DNA of 64,000 nucleotides from CAZEDU01 sp964511185 (GTDB taxonomy: Bacteria; Myxococcota; Myxococcia; Myxococcales; Myxococcaceae), in assembly GCA_964511185.1 (NCBI GenBank), contig CAZEDU010000001.1, positions 62,001 through 126,000 on the forward strand. The letters run 5' to 3'. Under the pieces are notes generated by a model. That model searched no databases. It saw only the letters and a program-made list of their open reading frames with translations, and was not told the DNA's origin. This document shows, piece after piece, positions 34,654 to 43,440 of this stretch. How positions within the stretch are numbered: the first letter of the stretch is position 1; every line of letters begins with the position of its first letter. A program made the position numbers and the translations under genes.

Positions 34654-35493
34654 CTAGAAGCTCAACGCGACCACGCCCTGCGCCCCCGCGTTGCCGCGCG
34701 CGTCGAACAACGGCGCCAGGGTGAAGCCCCACGCCACCGGCGCCGGCTTCTCTTCGGGCAAGTCCCCCGCCATGTACTGGCGCGCAGCGTCGATGAGGCC
34801 CGTGGGCTGGGTGAGAATCGTCGCCTCGGCGAGCACCACGCCGACCCCGAAGATGTACGCGGCGGAAGGCCACCAACGCCCGTAGCCCCAGCCGATGATG
34901 ACCGCGGCGGCCGCGTTGAGCGCGAGGTTGGCGATGTGCATGAACGGGCTCACCCCGAACAGCTCGTTGTCGGCGTGCTCGAAGAGCATCCGCTCGGCCT
35001 CGGGCAACAAGGTGAGCGGGTCCTTCGCGTTGGCGACCATCTCGTCGAGCTCGGGCTGTGACCAGCGCACCGTCAGCGGAAAGGCGAACAAGCTGACCAG
35101 CGCGAGCCCGGTCGCGGAGGCGCCGACGACGTAGTCCGGCCGCTCCACCACCGGCACGTTGGGAATCATGTACAGCTGGTAGCCGGTGAGCGCCGCGTTG
35201 ATGCCCACCCAGCTGAACGTCCAGATGCGCGCGTACTTGGCCTGCTGGCGCAGCCGGTCCTGGATGAAGGTGAGCCGCCGCTGCGGGTCGATGGCCTTGA
35301 GCTTGTCGGAGAGCACCACCGGCTGACCGTCGAACATCAACTGCGCGTCGGGCGCGGCGGCCTCGCTCGGCGCTGGCGCGGCGGCCTCTGGCGCGGGGGC
35401 GACCGGCGCATCGGTGGCCTCCACGGCGTCCTGCGCGAACGCGCTCGGCGCGAGCAGGGCGATGGAAAGAATGGCGCTGACGAATCGTTTCAA
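34654..35493 (-). CDS. Membrane protein with signal peptide and four helices
   Basis: 279 residues using a TTG at 35493. Its upstream sequence has AGGGGAAG at Shine-Dalgarno distance, and it gives a standard signal peptide (LKRFVSAILSIALLAPSAFA). An Ala/Pro-rich linker and a charged helical segment (DKLKAIDPQRRLTFIQDRLRQQ, in part) precede four hydrophobic helices around residues 95-115, 125-150, 195-215 and 225-245. The C-terminus FDARGNAGAQGVVALSF resembles a short beta strand with a terminal Phe. I do not recognise the family. It lies downstream of the histidine kinase/receiver operon on the same strand. Confidence 0.7.
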   Translation of the reverse strand: MKRFVSAILSIALLAPSAFAQDAVEATDAPVAPAPEAAAPAPSEAAAPDAQLMFDGQPVVLSDKLKAIDPQRRLTFIQDRLRQQAKYARIWTFSWVGINAALTGYQLYMIPNVPVVERPDYVVGASATGLALVSLFAFPLTVRWSQPELDEMVANAKDPLTLLPEAERMLFEHADNELFGVSPFMHIANLALNAAAAVIIGWGYGRWWPSAAYIFGVGVVLAEATILTQPTGLIDAARQYMAGDLPEEKPAPVAWGFTLAPLFDARGNAGAQGVVALSF

Positions 35494-35527
35494 GTGGTCT
35501 TCCCCTCGTTGTTGGCTTCGACGCCTT

Positions 35528-36013
35528 TTAAAAACCACGCTCGAGCGTGGTGACCGCCCGCTGCGCGTTCACCGTGGCGAGCCGCAGCGTCAAGTTCACG
35601 AAGTCGACCGGCTTGTGCACGAGCCCGCTGCCTCCGTGCTGAATCAGCTCGGCCTCGGAGTAGCGGTCTCCGTACGCGGTGACGAAGAAGATGGGCACGT
35701 CGAGCAGCGGGCAGGCGCGCGCGTACGCGGGCAGCGACGTGGCGTCGAGCTTGCCGCGAAAGAGCCGGGTGAGCTGGATGCCGTCGAGCGTGGAGCCCGA
35801 GAGCTGAATGTCCATCAACACCGCGAACAGCGCGTTGCCGTGCTGCCGCACCGCCGAGCACGCCTGCTGGTCATTCGCCGCGCGAATCAGCCGGTACTTC
35901 TTCTGCAGCCTGAGCTCGGTGACGTCCCAGTTCTCTTGCTCGTCTTCGACGTAGAGCACCAAAGGGCGTTCGGGGAGCGGCCCGCGGCCAGGTGGCGGTT
36001 GGAGCGGCTTCAT
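35528..36013 (-). CDS. Single-domain response regulator
   Basis: 161 residues from an ATG at 36013 that overlaps the stop of the hybrid kinase (ATGA), so it is translationally coupled to it. It is a receiver with LVLYVEDEQENWDVTELRL, acceptor-strand FAVLMDIQLSG (Asp in MDIQ), FFVTAYGDRYSEAEL and HKPVDF (Lys). There is no output domain, so it probably signals by protein contact or as a phosphorelay intermediate. Its receiver is strikingly like that of the divergent GGDEF protein at 38740 (YVEDxxENW, YSExEL, KPVxF), suggesting both are targets of the same kinase. Confidence 0.88.
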   Translation of the reverse strand: MKPLQPPPGRGPLPERPLVLYVEDEQENWDVTELRLQKKYRLIRAANDQQACSAVRQHGNALFAVLMDIQLSGSTLDGIQLTRLFRGKLDATSLPAYARACPLLDVPIFFVTAYGDRYSEAELIQHGGSGLVHKPVDFVNLTLRLATVNAQRAVTTLERGF

Positions 36014-38592
36014 GACTTGGCCACCTGCATCGGAGCGGCGCCCAGCTCGGGCACGGGCACCGGAGACTCGGAGAGCAGCCGGCGCACCTCGCGGACCAGC
36101 TCGTCGCCCTTCCAGGGCTTGCCGACCCACGCCGCGCCGAGCGCGCGCACCAGGTCGATGTTCGAGTGGTACGCGCTGGAGACCAGCACCGGGAGCCGGC
36201 GCGTCGGGTCGGCGCGAAGCGCCTTGAGCACCTCGATGCCGCTGATGCGCGGCATCATGATGTCGAGGATCAACAGATCCGGCGAGTGCTGCGCGAGCAT
36301 CTCCGCCAGCCGGTCGGGCTGGGTGGTTCCCACCACTTTGTGGCCCAGGTCTTTGAGCGCGAGCTTCACGTTCTCGACCGCGAAGGGCTCATCGTCGAGC
36401 ACCAGAATGGTCTTGCCTCCGGGCGCGGGCGTCGCTTCGACGGTCTCGACCGCCGGCGCGCGCCCGTCCTCGGGCAGCGCCGGACCGGCGATCGGCAGCA
36501 CCACGTGGAAGGTGCTCCCCTGGCCCAGCTCGCTCTCCACCCAGACCTTCCCCTGGTGGGCTTCGATCAGCTTGCGGGTGATGGAGAGCCCCAGGCCGGT
36601 GCCGCCGTACTTGCGCGTGTGGCTGCCGTCGACCTGGCGGAAGCTCTCGAAGATGGTCGCGTGGTGCTCCGGCGCGATGCCGATGCCGCGGTCCTGCACC
36701 CAGAAGTGGCACGCCTCGCCTTCGCGCGCGGCCCGCAAGGTGACGACGCCGTCCTCGTGGCTGAACTTGAGCGCGTTGCCGACCAGGTTGATCAGCACCT
36801 GCACGCACTTGACCCGGTCGACCTGAATGCTCAGGTCGGCGGGCGGCCGCAGCACCTCGATCCGAATGCGCCGCTGCTTGGCCACCGGCTCGAGCGTGTG
36901 GACCAGGTCGTCGAGCATCGCCGAGACGTGGACCTTCTCGAGGTTCAAGACCATCTTGCCGGCCTCGAGCTTGCTGAAGTCGAGCACGTCGTTGATCAAC
37001 CGGAGCAGGTGAGAGCCGGCGCGGTGAATCTGCTGCAGGTTCTTGGCGACCATGCCCAGGTCGCCCTTGAACAACCACTGCGCCTGCTCGACGAGCGTAC
37101 CCGCGGACTGGCAGCTCAAGCAGCGGGTGCTCTCGTTGATCACATCGCTCGGCTCCTTCTCGAACCGCGCGTCGCAGCGCGTGCACTGCAGCGTGGTGCG
37201 CGACTCGAAGTACTCGAGCAGCCCCTCCGGCACGTTGATCACCGAGTTGAGCGGCGTGCGCAGCTCGTGCGACACGTTGGCGACGAACTCGCTCTTCAGG
37301 CGCGACGCCTCCTGCGCCTTGACCAGCGCGTCGGCCAGCTCGACGTTGGTCTTCGAGAGCGACGAGGACAGCTCGCGGTTGACGAAGAAGAGCTTGGTGA
37401 AGTCGGCGATCAGCACCACCGAGGCCAGGATGGCCGCGCTGGAGACGCCGAGCGGAAAGAGCCGCGGGCCCTGGATGACGTAGGTGTCGTTGAGCAGGTC
37501 GTTGACCCCGGTGGCCGCCACCACGAGCACCGCGGCGATCAGCACGGGGTCCAAGTCGCGCCGCTGGCGAAGCGCCCCGACGACGCTGTTCGCCAGCATG
37601 TAGCCCATCATGACGAGGAGCCAGAGCGAGTGCAGGTCGTAGAGCCCGCGCGGGTACGTCGACTCGCCGGTGAGCGCCGCCGCCAGGTATGCGGTGCAGA
37701 AGAGCGCCGCCGCGACCAGCGAGATCTTCCGAAACCGCGAGCGCGCGCCGTGGTAGTAGCGGGCGGAGAACGCCACCAGGCCGGCGGCCAAGACGACCAC
37801 CAGCAAGTAGACGATCGGGAAGTACCAATACGAGTCGGTGGTGAGCGGAATGAGCCCCACGTTGAGCGCCAGGTACGCGCCGATGCTCGCCACCATGCCC
37901 AACGAAGCCAGGTAGAGCGGGCGCGTGGGGCTGGACCACTCGGCGATGAGCAGCGCGCCGAACAGCACGATCAGGAAGCCGAGCAGAAATACCGACCCGT
38001 ACTGCATGAGCTTGCGGGCGTCGTTGTTCTTCACGAAGTACGGCTTCAGGTAGCCCGCATCGCCCAGGTACAGCCGCGGATCCGAGATGCCGTCCTCGCC
38101 GAGGAAGTGCCAGTGGTACTGAATGGCGACGACGTTCTTGCCATCGCGCATCAGCGCCTTCGGCACGTCCCAGCCTTCGACCCCGCTCAGCTCCGACTTG
38201 AGGCCGCGCGCGCCGGGGTCGGTGCGGCCCACCTCGACGCCGTTCACGAAGACGCGCCCGACGCCGCTGCGCGAGTCGCCGATCATCAAGAAGAGGTCCG
38301 TGTCGCGCAGGTGCTCGGGCCGCTCGAAGGTGCGGCGCACCCAGCTGTGCGGATCCTTGAAACCTTGCCCCGAGTACGAGCCGGGGAAGGTGATCTCCTT
38401 CCACCCGGAGTCGTCGAGCTCCGGCGACGAGAGGTCTTGCCCTTCCCCTCCCTCCAGCAGGCGCCAGGACCCTTGCAGGTTGATCAACCGATCCGACAGC
38501 GGCAGGTGGTGCAGCGCGTAGAGGTAGGCGAAGGCCACCACCGGCGCGAGCGCGACGAGCCAGATTGCCACCCGACGAAGAAGACGAATCAT
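36010..38592 (-). CDS. Hybrid histidine kinase with 7TM sensor and zinc-ribbon insert in the DHp domain
   Basis: 860 residues from ATG 38592. Helix at 8-26; an extracytoplasmic jelly-roll sugar-binding-like domain at ~35-190 (GSWRLLEGGEGQDLSS, WVRRTF, VFVNGVEVGR). Seven or eight helices span ~198-405 (7TMR-DISM arrangement). A coiled coil leads to DHp at ~432-545, with phospho-acceptor His442 in FVANVSHELRTPLNS. Between the two DHp helices there is an insert with CTRC (470-473) and CLSC (491-494), a zinc-ribbon pattern not found in ordinary HisKA domains. HATPase_c has the N box (LVGNALKF), DRGIGIA and GGTGLGLSI. The C-terminal receiver has Asp777 in LLILDIMM. The next gene, overlapping by ATGA, is a receiver protein. 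Confidence 0.92.
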   Translation of the reverse strand: MIRLLRRVAIWLVALAPVVAFAYLYALHHLPLSDRLINLQGSWRLLEGGEGQDLSSPELDDSGWKEITFPGSYSGQGFKDPHSWVRRTFERPEHLRDTDLFLMIGDSRSGVGRVFVNGVEVGRTDPGARGLKSELSGVEGWDVPKALMRDGKNVVAIQYHWHFLGEDGISDPRLYLGDAGYLKPYFVKNNDARKLMQYGSVFLLGFLIVLFGALLIAEWSSPTRPLYLASLGMVASIGAYLALNVGLIPLTTDSYWYFPIVYLLVVVLAAGLVAFSARYYHGARSRFRKISLVAAALFCTAYLAAALTGESTYPRGLYDLHSLWLLVMMGYMLANSVVGALRQRRDLDPVLIAAVLVVAATGVNDLLNDTYVIQGPRLFPLGVSSAAILASVVLIADFTKLFFVNRELSSSLSKTNVELADALVKAQEASRLKSEFVANVSHELRTPLNSVINVPEGLLEYFESRTTLQCTRCDARFEKEPSDVINESTRCLSCQSAGTLVEQAQWLFKGDLGMVAKNLQQIHRAGSHLLRLINDVLDFSKLEAGKMVLNLEKVHVSAMLDDLVHTLEPVAKQRRIRIEVLRPPADLSIQVDRVKCVQVLINLVGNALKFSHEDGVVTLRAAREGEACHFWVQDRGIGIAPEHHATIFESFRQVDGSHTRKYGGTGLGLSITRKLIEAHQGKVWVESELGQGSTFHVVLPIAGPALPEDGRAPAVETVEATPAPGGKTILVLDDEPFAVENVKLALKDLGHKVVGTTQPDRLAEMLAQHSPDLLILDIMMPRISGIEVLKALRADPTRRLPVLVSSAYHSNIDLVRALGAAWVGKPWKGDELVREVRRLLSESPVPVPELGAAPMQVAKS

Positions 38593-38739
38593 GGAGGATT
38601 CCTCGGTGACACAGACGGCGCGGCTCAACGATAGGCCGGTTCAGCGGTGAAAGTTAGATCGCCGCCGGACCGACATCGGGCCTGCCTCGCCCACACCTCA
38701 CATTCACGACGCTTGGGCGTCGAGTACACTCGAGGCCGC

Positions 38740-40638
38740 GTGAAGCTCCTGCGGTCAGCACCCACGAACGCCGGGCCGAGGGCCGCCGACCTGAGCACAC
38801 GCGTCCTCTACGTCGAGGACGACCCGGAGAACTGGGCCGTGGCGCAGCTGAGGCTGGGGCGTCACTTCGACCTCGTCTGGGCGCGCAACGACGCCGACGC
38901 GTGCAGCGAAATCCACCGCTCGGGCCGCGCGCTCGCCGCCATCTTGATGGACATCGAGCTGCGCGGCTCGCGGCTGAGCGGCATCGACCTGACCCGGCTC
39001 TTGCGCGGTGAGTCCCTGCCGCGCCCGGTGCCGGACTACGCGCAGCAGCTGCCCAAGCTCGAGATACCGGTGATGTTCGTCACCGCCTACCGCGCGCGCT
39101 ACTCGGAGGACGAGCTCAAACAGGCCGGCGCCCAGCGGCTCATCTCGAAGCCGGTGAACTTCGCCGAGCTGTCCACGGCGCTCTCCTCGCTGGTGCTGAG
39201 CACCCGGCCCCAGCTCGCCGATCAATTCGTCGAGGCCGCCACCCGCCAGGCCGACGTCGACGCTCTGACGCGCCTGGCGGCGCAGGACGAGGCCTTCTCC
39301 CGCAGGCTGAGCGAGCTCTTGCGTCTGACCTCCGGCGGCGAGGCCGCTTCGTCGCTCGACGAGGCGCTCCGCGTCGCGGGGCCGGCCGCCGCTGCGGACG
39401 CGGCGCGCTTCCTGTCGCTGGTGGCGCTGGCGGGCGAAGACCCTGCGGTGCAGCCGGTGCTCGAGAACGTGCTGCGGCGCGCGGCGGTCGCGTGGCTGCT
39501 CTCGCCGCGCATCGACCCGTCGATGGCGCCGACCTGCGCGCTGGTGCTCGGCGCGGCGCTCGACGCCGGGCTCCTCTTGCGCGCGCGGCATGACCCCTTG
39601 GGCGCGCTCGAAGTCGCGCGCATGCCGGCGCGGCACCGGGCGGCGCGCGAACAGGCGGGCAGCGAGCTGGTGCACACCGAGCGGAGCGCGGTGCTCGCGC
39701 GCGAGCTGGGGCTGTCGACCGAGCTGTTGGCCGCGGTGCAGCGGCACCACGACGCGGCGCCACCGACCGACGCTCCAGCGCGCCTGGCCTGGCTCACCGA
39801 GCGCGCCGCCGCGGTGTTCGAGGCCGGCGCGCCCGCGCAGAACCGGCTCGAAGCGCTGGCCGCCGCGCAGAAGGTCGAAGTCGACGGGGCGGCGCTCGGC
39901 CACGCCGTCGCTGAGCTGCCGGACCGGCTCGCCGCGCTCGCGCGCGCGCTCGGCCGCGTCGTCCGCCCGCCGTCCTTCGACCAGCTGGCCGGCGCTTCCC
40001 AGGCGCAGCTCGAGGCGCTCAACCAGAGCTATGACGAGCTGGTGCAGGCGCTCGCGGCGCTCTCGAGCGAGAAGGACGTCCTGGTCGAGAAGCTCACCAA
40101 GGCCAACGAGCAGCTCGCGAAGAACGCCGGCACCGACGAGCTCACCGGCATCGCCAACCACCGCGCGTTCCGTGAGGCGTTCAAGCGCGACCTGGCGCAG
40201 GCCGACCGCAACGAGCTGCCGCTCAGCCTGGTGATGGTCGACGTCGACCACTTCAAGCGGATCAACGACACGCATGGTCACCCAGCGGGCGACGCGGTGC
40301 TGCGCCACGTCGCCGGGGTGCTCACCGGCGGGCTGCGCGGCACCGACTTCGTCGCGCGCTACGGCGGTGAGGAGTTCGCCATCCTCTTGCCCAAGACCGA
40401 CCCGCCGACGGCCAGGATGGTCGCCGAGCGGCTGCGCGCCGCGCTCGAGAAGACGCACGTGCACGTGCGCGGGCAGGACATCGCGGTGACCGCCAGCTTC
40501 GGCGTGTCGAGCCTTCAACCTCCGTTTCATGGAGGCATCGCTGGCGAGGGGCTCCTCAAGGCGGCCGACGATGCGCTGTACCGCGCCAAGGCCGCCGGTC
40601 GAAACCGCGTCGAGCTCGCCGAGCCCAACAAGTCCTAG
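38740..40638 (+). CDS. Receiver-HDOD-GGDEF diguanylate cyclase
   Basis: 632 residues from GTG 38740; earlier in-frame codons are not convincing. Receiver at ~15-150 (LYVEDDPENWAVAQLRL, ILMDIELRG acceptor, MFVTAYRARYSEDEL, SKPVNF). The central HDOD-like helical domain at ~170-410 is signalled by HTERSAVLARELGLSTELL and VQRHHDAAP. A coiled coil precedes the C-terminal GGDEF domain: DELTGIANHRAF, DVDHFKRINDTHGH and ARYGGEEFAIL. The active site GGEEF is intact, and RGTD sits at the position of the inhibitory I-site (RxxD). It should synthesise c-di-GMP under phosphorelay control. It is divergent from the hybrid kinase and shares a receiver subtype with the small regulator at 35528. Confidence 0.93.
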   Translation: MKLLRSAPTNAGPRAADLSTRVLYVEDDPENWAVAQLRLGRHFDLVWARNDADACSEIHRSGRALAAILMDIELRGSRLSGIDLTRLLRGESLPRPVPDYAQQLPKLEIPVMFVTAYRARYSEDELKQAGAQRLISKPVNFAELSTALSSLVLSTRPQLADQFVEAATRQADVDALTRLAAQDEAFSRRLSELLRLTSGGEAASSLDEALRVAGPAAAADAARFLSLVALAGEDPAVQPVLENVLRRAAVAWLLSPRIDPSMAPTCALVLGAALDAGLLLRARHDPLGALEVARMPARHRAAREQAGSELVHTERSAVLARELGLSTELLAAVQRHHDAAPPTDAPARLAWLTERAAAVFEAGAPAQNRLEALAAAQKVEVDGAALGHAVAELPDRLAALARALGRVVRPPSFDQLAGASQAQLEALNQSYDELVQALAALSSEKDVLVEKLTKANEQLAKNAGTDELTGIANHRAFREAFKRDLAQADRNELPLSLVMVDVDHFKRINDTHGHPAGDAVLRHVAGVLTGGLRGTDFVARYGGEEFAILLPKTDPPTARMVAERLRAALEKTHVHVRGQDIAVTASFGVSSLQPPFHGGIAGEGLLKAADDALYRAKAAGRNRVELAEPNKS

Positions 40639-40800
40639 GCGTGCAAACGCGATGGAGCGCGGTTGGCGCGGTGGGTGCCCGCTTGGGGCAATCGCGACAA
40701 CCCGTCGTGCACCTTTTTTCGTCTGCGCCACGCAACTTCCGGCCAAACCGTCCGATAACCCTGACAGATCCGATGGCTCGACGAGAGCCATGGGTGGGGT

Positions 40801-40837
40801 GGAGGGGCGGCCATACCTCGGCTGCCCCTCCTTTTTT
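40801..40837 (+). terminator. Rho-independent-type hairpin with T6 tract
   Basis: GGAGGGGCGGCC and GGCTGCCCCTCC form a stem of about 12 bp (one G-T pair) around a 7-base loop, followed by TTTTTT. It lies 163 bp after the GGDEF gene stop and 103 bp before proS. It may end the GGDEF transcript or act as an attenuator in the proS leader. A smaller hairpin (TGGCTC-GACGA-GAGCCA, 40774-40790) sits just upstream. The rest of 40639-40940 contains no supported gene. Confidence 0.65.
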
Positions 40838-40940
40838 CCCCACCCGGCGGATCCACCCCAGCGGCGCTCCTGGCGGTCGTTGCTTTCTCCGTGTCGCCGG
40901 CATAAGCGAGCGTCCCCTCACGCTTTTTTGGGAGCGCGCC

Positions 40941-42368
40941 ATGGCCGACAAGCTGATCGCCCGCGAGAAGGGCTTCTCCGAGTGGTACGTGGACCTGGTC
41001 CTCAAGGCCAAGCTCGCCGACTACTCGGACGTCAAAGGGTGCATGGTCATCCGCCCCAACGGGTACGCCCTTTGGGAGAACATGCAGCGGGTGCTCGACG
41101 GCATGTTCAAGGCCACCGGGCACAAGAACGCGTACTTCCCGCTCCTCATCCCCGAGTCGTTCCTGCGCAAGGAAGCCGAGCACGTGGAAGGCTTCGCGCC
41201 GCAGCTCGCGGTGGTGACGCACGCCGGCGGCAAGAAGCTCGAGGAGCCGTACGTCATCCGGCCGACCTCGGAGACCATCATCAACTCGATGTTCTCGCGC
41301 TGGATTCAGAGCTACCGCGACCTGCCGCTGCTGATCAATCAGTGGGCGAACGTGATGCGCTGGGAGATGCGCACCCGCTTGTTCCTGCGCACCACCGAGT
41401 TCCTCTGGCAGGAAGGCCACACCTGCCACGAGACGGAAGAGGACGCCGAGAAGGAGACGCGGCAGATGCTCGAGGTGTACCGGACCTTCGCGCAAGACTA
41501 CATGGCGATGCCGGTGCTGGCGGGCCAGAAGTCGGAGAGCGAGAAGTTCGCGGGCGCGCTGCGCACCTACTCCATCGAAGCGATGATGCAGGACAAGAAG
41601 GCGCTGCAGGCCGGCACCTCGCACAACCTGGGGCAGAACTTCGCCAAGGCGTTCAACACCCAGTTCCAGGGCCGCGACGGCAAGCAGGCCTACGTGTGGC
41701 AGACCTCGTGGGGCGTCTCCACCCGCCTCATCGGCGGGCTGATCATGACCCACTCCGACGACAACGGGCTGGTGGTGCCGCCCAAGCTCGCCGCCACGCA
41801 CGTCGTCATCATCATCATCGGCAAGACGACCGAAGAGCGCGCGCCAGTGAAGGCGAAGGCAGAAGCCATCGCGGCCGACCTGCGAAAGCAGGGCCTGGGC
41901 GTCATCGTCGACGACGACGAGACCAAGGGCCCGGGCTTCAAGTACTTCGAGTACGAGCTGCAGGGCGTCTGCCTCCGGCTCGAGCTGGGGCCCAAGGACC
42001 TGGCCAAGGAGCAAGTGGTGATGGTGCGCCGCGACACGCGCCAGAAAGAGTTCGTGCCGTTCGGCCAAGTCGTCGGTCAGGCGCAGTCGATGCTCGAGGC
42101 GATGCAGAAGGACCTGTTCGAGAAGGCCAAGCGCTTCCGCGACGAGCACACGTTCGAGGTGAACAGCTACGACGAGCTCAAAGCGAAGGCCGACGACGGT
42201 TTCTTGCTGGCGCACTGGTGCAACGACCCGAAGTGCGAGGCGAGGGTGAAGGAAGAGACCGCCGCGACCACCCGCTGCCGCCCGTTCGACCTGAAGCAGG
42301 AGCCGGGCAAGTGCGTGGTGTGCGGAAACCCGTCGCCCGGCCGCATCGTGTTCTCGAGGGCGTACTGA
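40941..42368 (+). CDS. proS: Prolyl-tRNA synthetase, short (archaeal/eukaryotic-type) form
   Basis: 475 residues from ATG 40941; the frame is open further upstream, but that part contains the terminator and lacks coding bias. It is a class IIa synthetase with motif 2 RTTEFLWQEGHTCH and motif 3-type QTSWGVSTRLIGGLIMTHSDD, after motif 1 RPTSETIINSMF. The anticodon-binding domain follows, then the C-terminal extra domain of the archaeal/eukaryotic-type ProRS with a four-Cys zinc site (CNDPKC, CVVC) and a terminal Tyr (FSRAY). It lacks the INS editing domain of the long bacterial enzyme. It charges tRNA-Pro in the cytoplasm. Confidence 0.96.
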   Translation: MADKLIAREKGFSEWYVDLVLKAKLADYSDVKGCMVIRPNGYALWENMQRVLDGMFKATGHKNAYFPLLIPESFLRKEAEHVEGFAPQLAVVTHAGGKKLEEPYVIRPTSETIINSMFSRWIQSYRDLPLLINQWANVMRWEMRTRLFLRTTEFLWQEGHTCHETEEDAEKETRQMLEVYRTFAQDYMAMPVLAGQKSESEKFAGALRTYSIEAMMQDKKALQAGTSHNLGQNFAKAFNTQFQGRDGKQAYVWQTSWGVSTRLIGGLIMTHSDDNGLVVPPKLAATHVVIIIIGKTTEERAPVKAKAEAIAADLRKQGLGVIVDDDETKGPGFKYFEYELQGVCLRLELGPKDLAKEQVVMVRRDTRQKEFVPFGQVVGQAQSMLEAMQKDLFEKAKRFRDEHTFEVNSYDELKAKADDGFLLAHWCNDPKCEARVKEETAATTRCRPFDLKQEPGKCVVCGNPSPGRIVFSRAY

Positions 42369-42371
42369 CCC

Positions 42372-42869
42372 ATGGCCGAGCTCTCGGCTCAGACACGCAA
42401 GTCGGTCGCCGACTTGAGCCTGGATGATTTAGAGGCGTGTCCCGTCTGGGAGTACGCGCTCGACGAGGAAAGCCGGCCGGGCCAAGACGAGACGACCGTA
42501 CGCCCCTGCCTTGGCCTTCGCTCGATTGACCCAGTCCGGGGCGGCCATCTCGTCAAGTGCCTCTTCTTCGCCAAGTCCGGACGACGCTACGAAGGCTTCT
42601 GCACGGCGGTCACCTCGAGCGACCTCTCCAGCCTCCAGCCGGTCATCTTGACCGCCCAAGGTCCCGTTCGCTTCTGGTACGGAGCCATCCGGCCCAAGCC
42701 CCAGACCCTCGCGGAGGCGTATGAGCGGCTCGGCCGATCAGCGGACGAGTTCTTCCCCGCGGAGTTTCGAGCGTTGCTTCCAGTGGCTGGCACTCGTCTG
42801 GAAGGCCGCATCGAGGGCTTCGGCTTCATCGACTGGGATGACGGTCGTCAAGAGCGAATGGTTCGCTGA
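42372..42869 (+). CDS. Conserved-looking hypothetical protein
   Basis: 165 residues from ATG 42372, starting 3 bp after the proS stop and probably in the same transcript. It is a soluble mixed alpha/beta protein with no signal peptide. ACPVWEYALDEE and GQDETTVRP are its most motif-like segments and resemble a widespread small family of unknown function; the later FFPAEFRALLPV and FGFIDWDDG segments are also distinctive. I cannot assign a role. Some synonymous choices are less G/C-biased than those of proS, which could indicate later acquisition, but the difference is slight. Confidence 0.7.
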   Translation: MAELSAQTRKSVADLSLDDLEACPVWEYALDEESRPGQDETTVRPCLGLRSIDPVRGGHLVKCLFFAKSGRRYEGFCTAVTSSDLSSLQPVILTAQGPVRFWYGAIRPKPQTLAEAYERLGRSADEFFPAEFRALLPVAGTRLEGRIEGFGFIDWDDGRQERMVR

Positions 42870-42872
42870 GGC

Positions 42873-43364
42873 TCAGCCGCCCGAGTCCAGGTCGGCCAGC
42901 TCGCCGTACGAGAGCTTGTAGCCATCGCGCGCCCACTGCGGCAGCTCGCGCCACATGCGACGAAGCGCGGCGAGGTCCTCCTTGCCGGGAATCACCTCGC
43001 GCTCCATCGAGAGCGCGTACTGCAAGGGCACGACGAGCAGCTCGCCCTGCCGGCCGATGTAGCGCCAGCACTCGACGCGCGTGCGCTTGAGCCCCAGGTC
43101 GAGCTCCTCGGCGACCTCGACCCCGATGACGTACTCGGGCAGGTAGACCGAGAGAATCTCGAGCGACGGGCCGAAGCCGAAGAAGCGGTCGGAGACGGTC
43201 AGGTCGATGTTCCACTCGCCGTCGGAGATCATCGCGCGCACCGCGTCGGCGCCCACCAGCTCCGCCAGGCGGAACCCCGGCTCGCCTTCCAGCCCGGACT
43301 CGAGCGACTCGCGGTCTTCACCGCTGACGAAGTGCGCGAGCTGGTAGCGATAGCGACCCGCCAT
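42873..43364 (-). CDS. Hypothetical protein
   Basis: 163 residues from an ATG at 43364. A cytoplasmic, acidic mixed alpha/beta protein (RYQLAHFVSGEDRESLES, DRFFGFGPSLEILSVYLPEY, PQWARDGYKLSYGELADLD) with no motif I recognise. It converges on the previous gene with 3 bp between the stops, and is divergent from the small CxxC protein at 43441 with a 76-bp gap. Codon bias supports a real gene. Confidence 0.65.
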   Translation of the reverse strand: MAGRYRYQLAHFVSGEDRESLESGLEGEPGFRLAELVGADAVRAMISDGEWNIDLTVSDRFFGFGPSLEILSVYLPEYVIGVEVAEELDLGLKRTRVECWRYIGRQGELLVVPLQYALSMEREVIPGKEDLAALRRMWRELPQWARDGYKLSYGELADLDSGG

Positions 43365-43440
43365 AGACGCCCAGTGTAACCACGGTCGCCGGCGATGTGG
43401 CTGTGGCGCCTCCGAACGTCATCGGATAAACGTCCGAGCC

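Noticed and set aside
40641..40940. N-terminal extension of ProRS in the same frame
   Set aside because: It contains a terminator-like hairpin with T6, lacks coding bias, and would precede the normal ProRS N-terminus MADKLIAREKGFSEWY by 100 residues.
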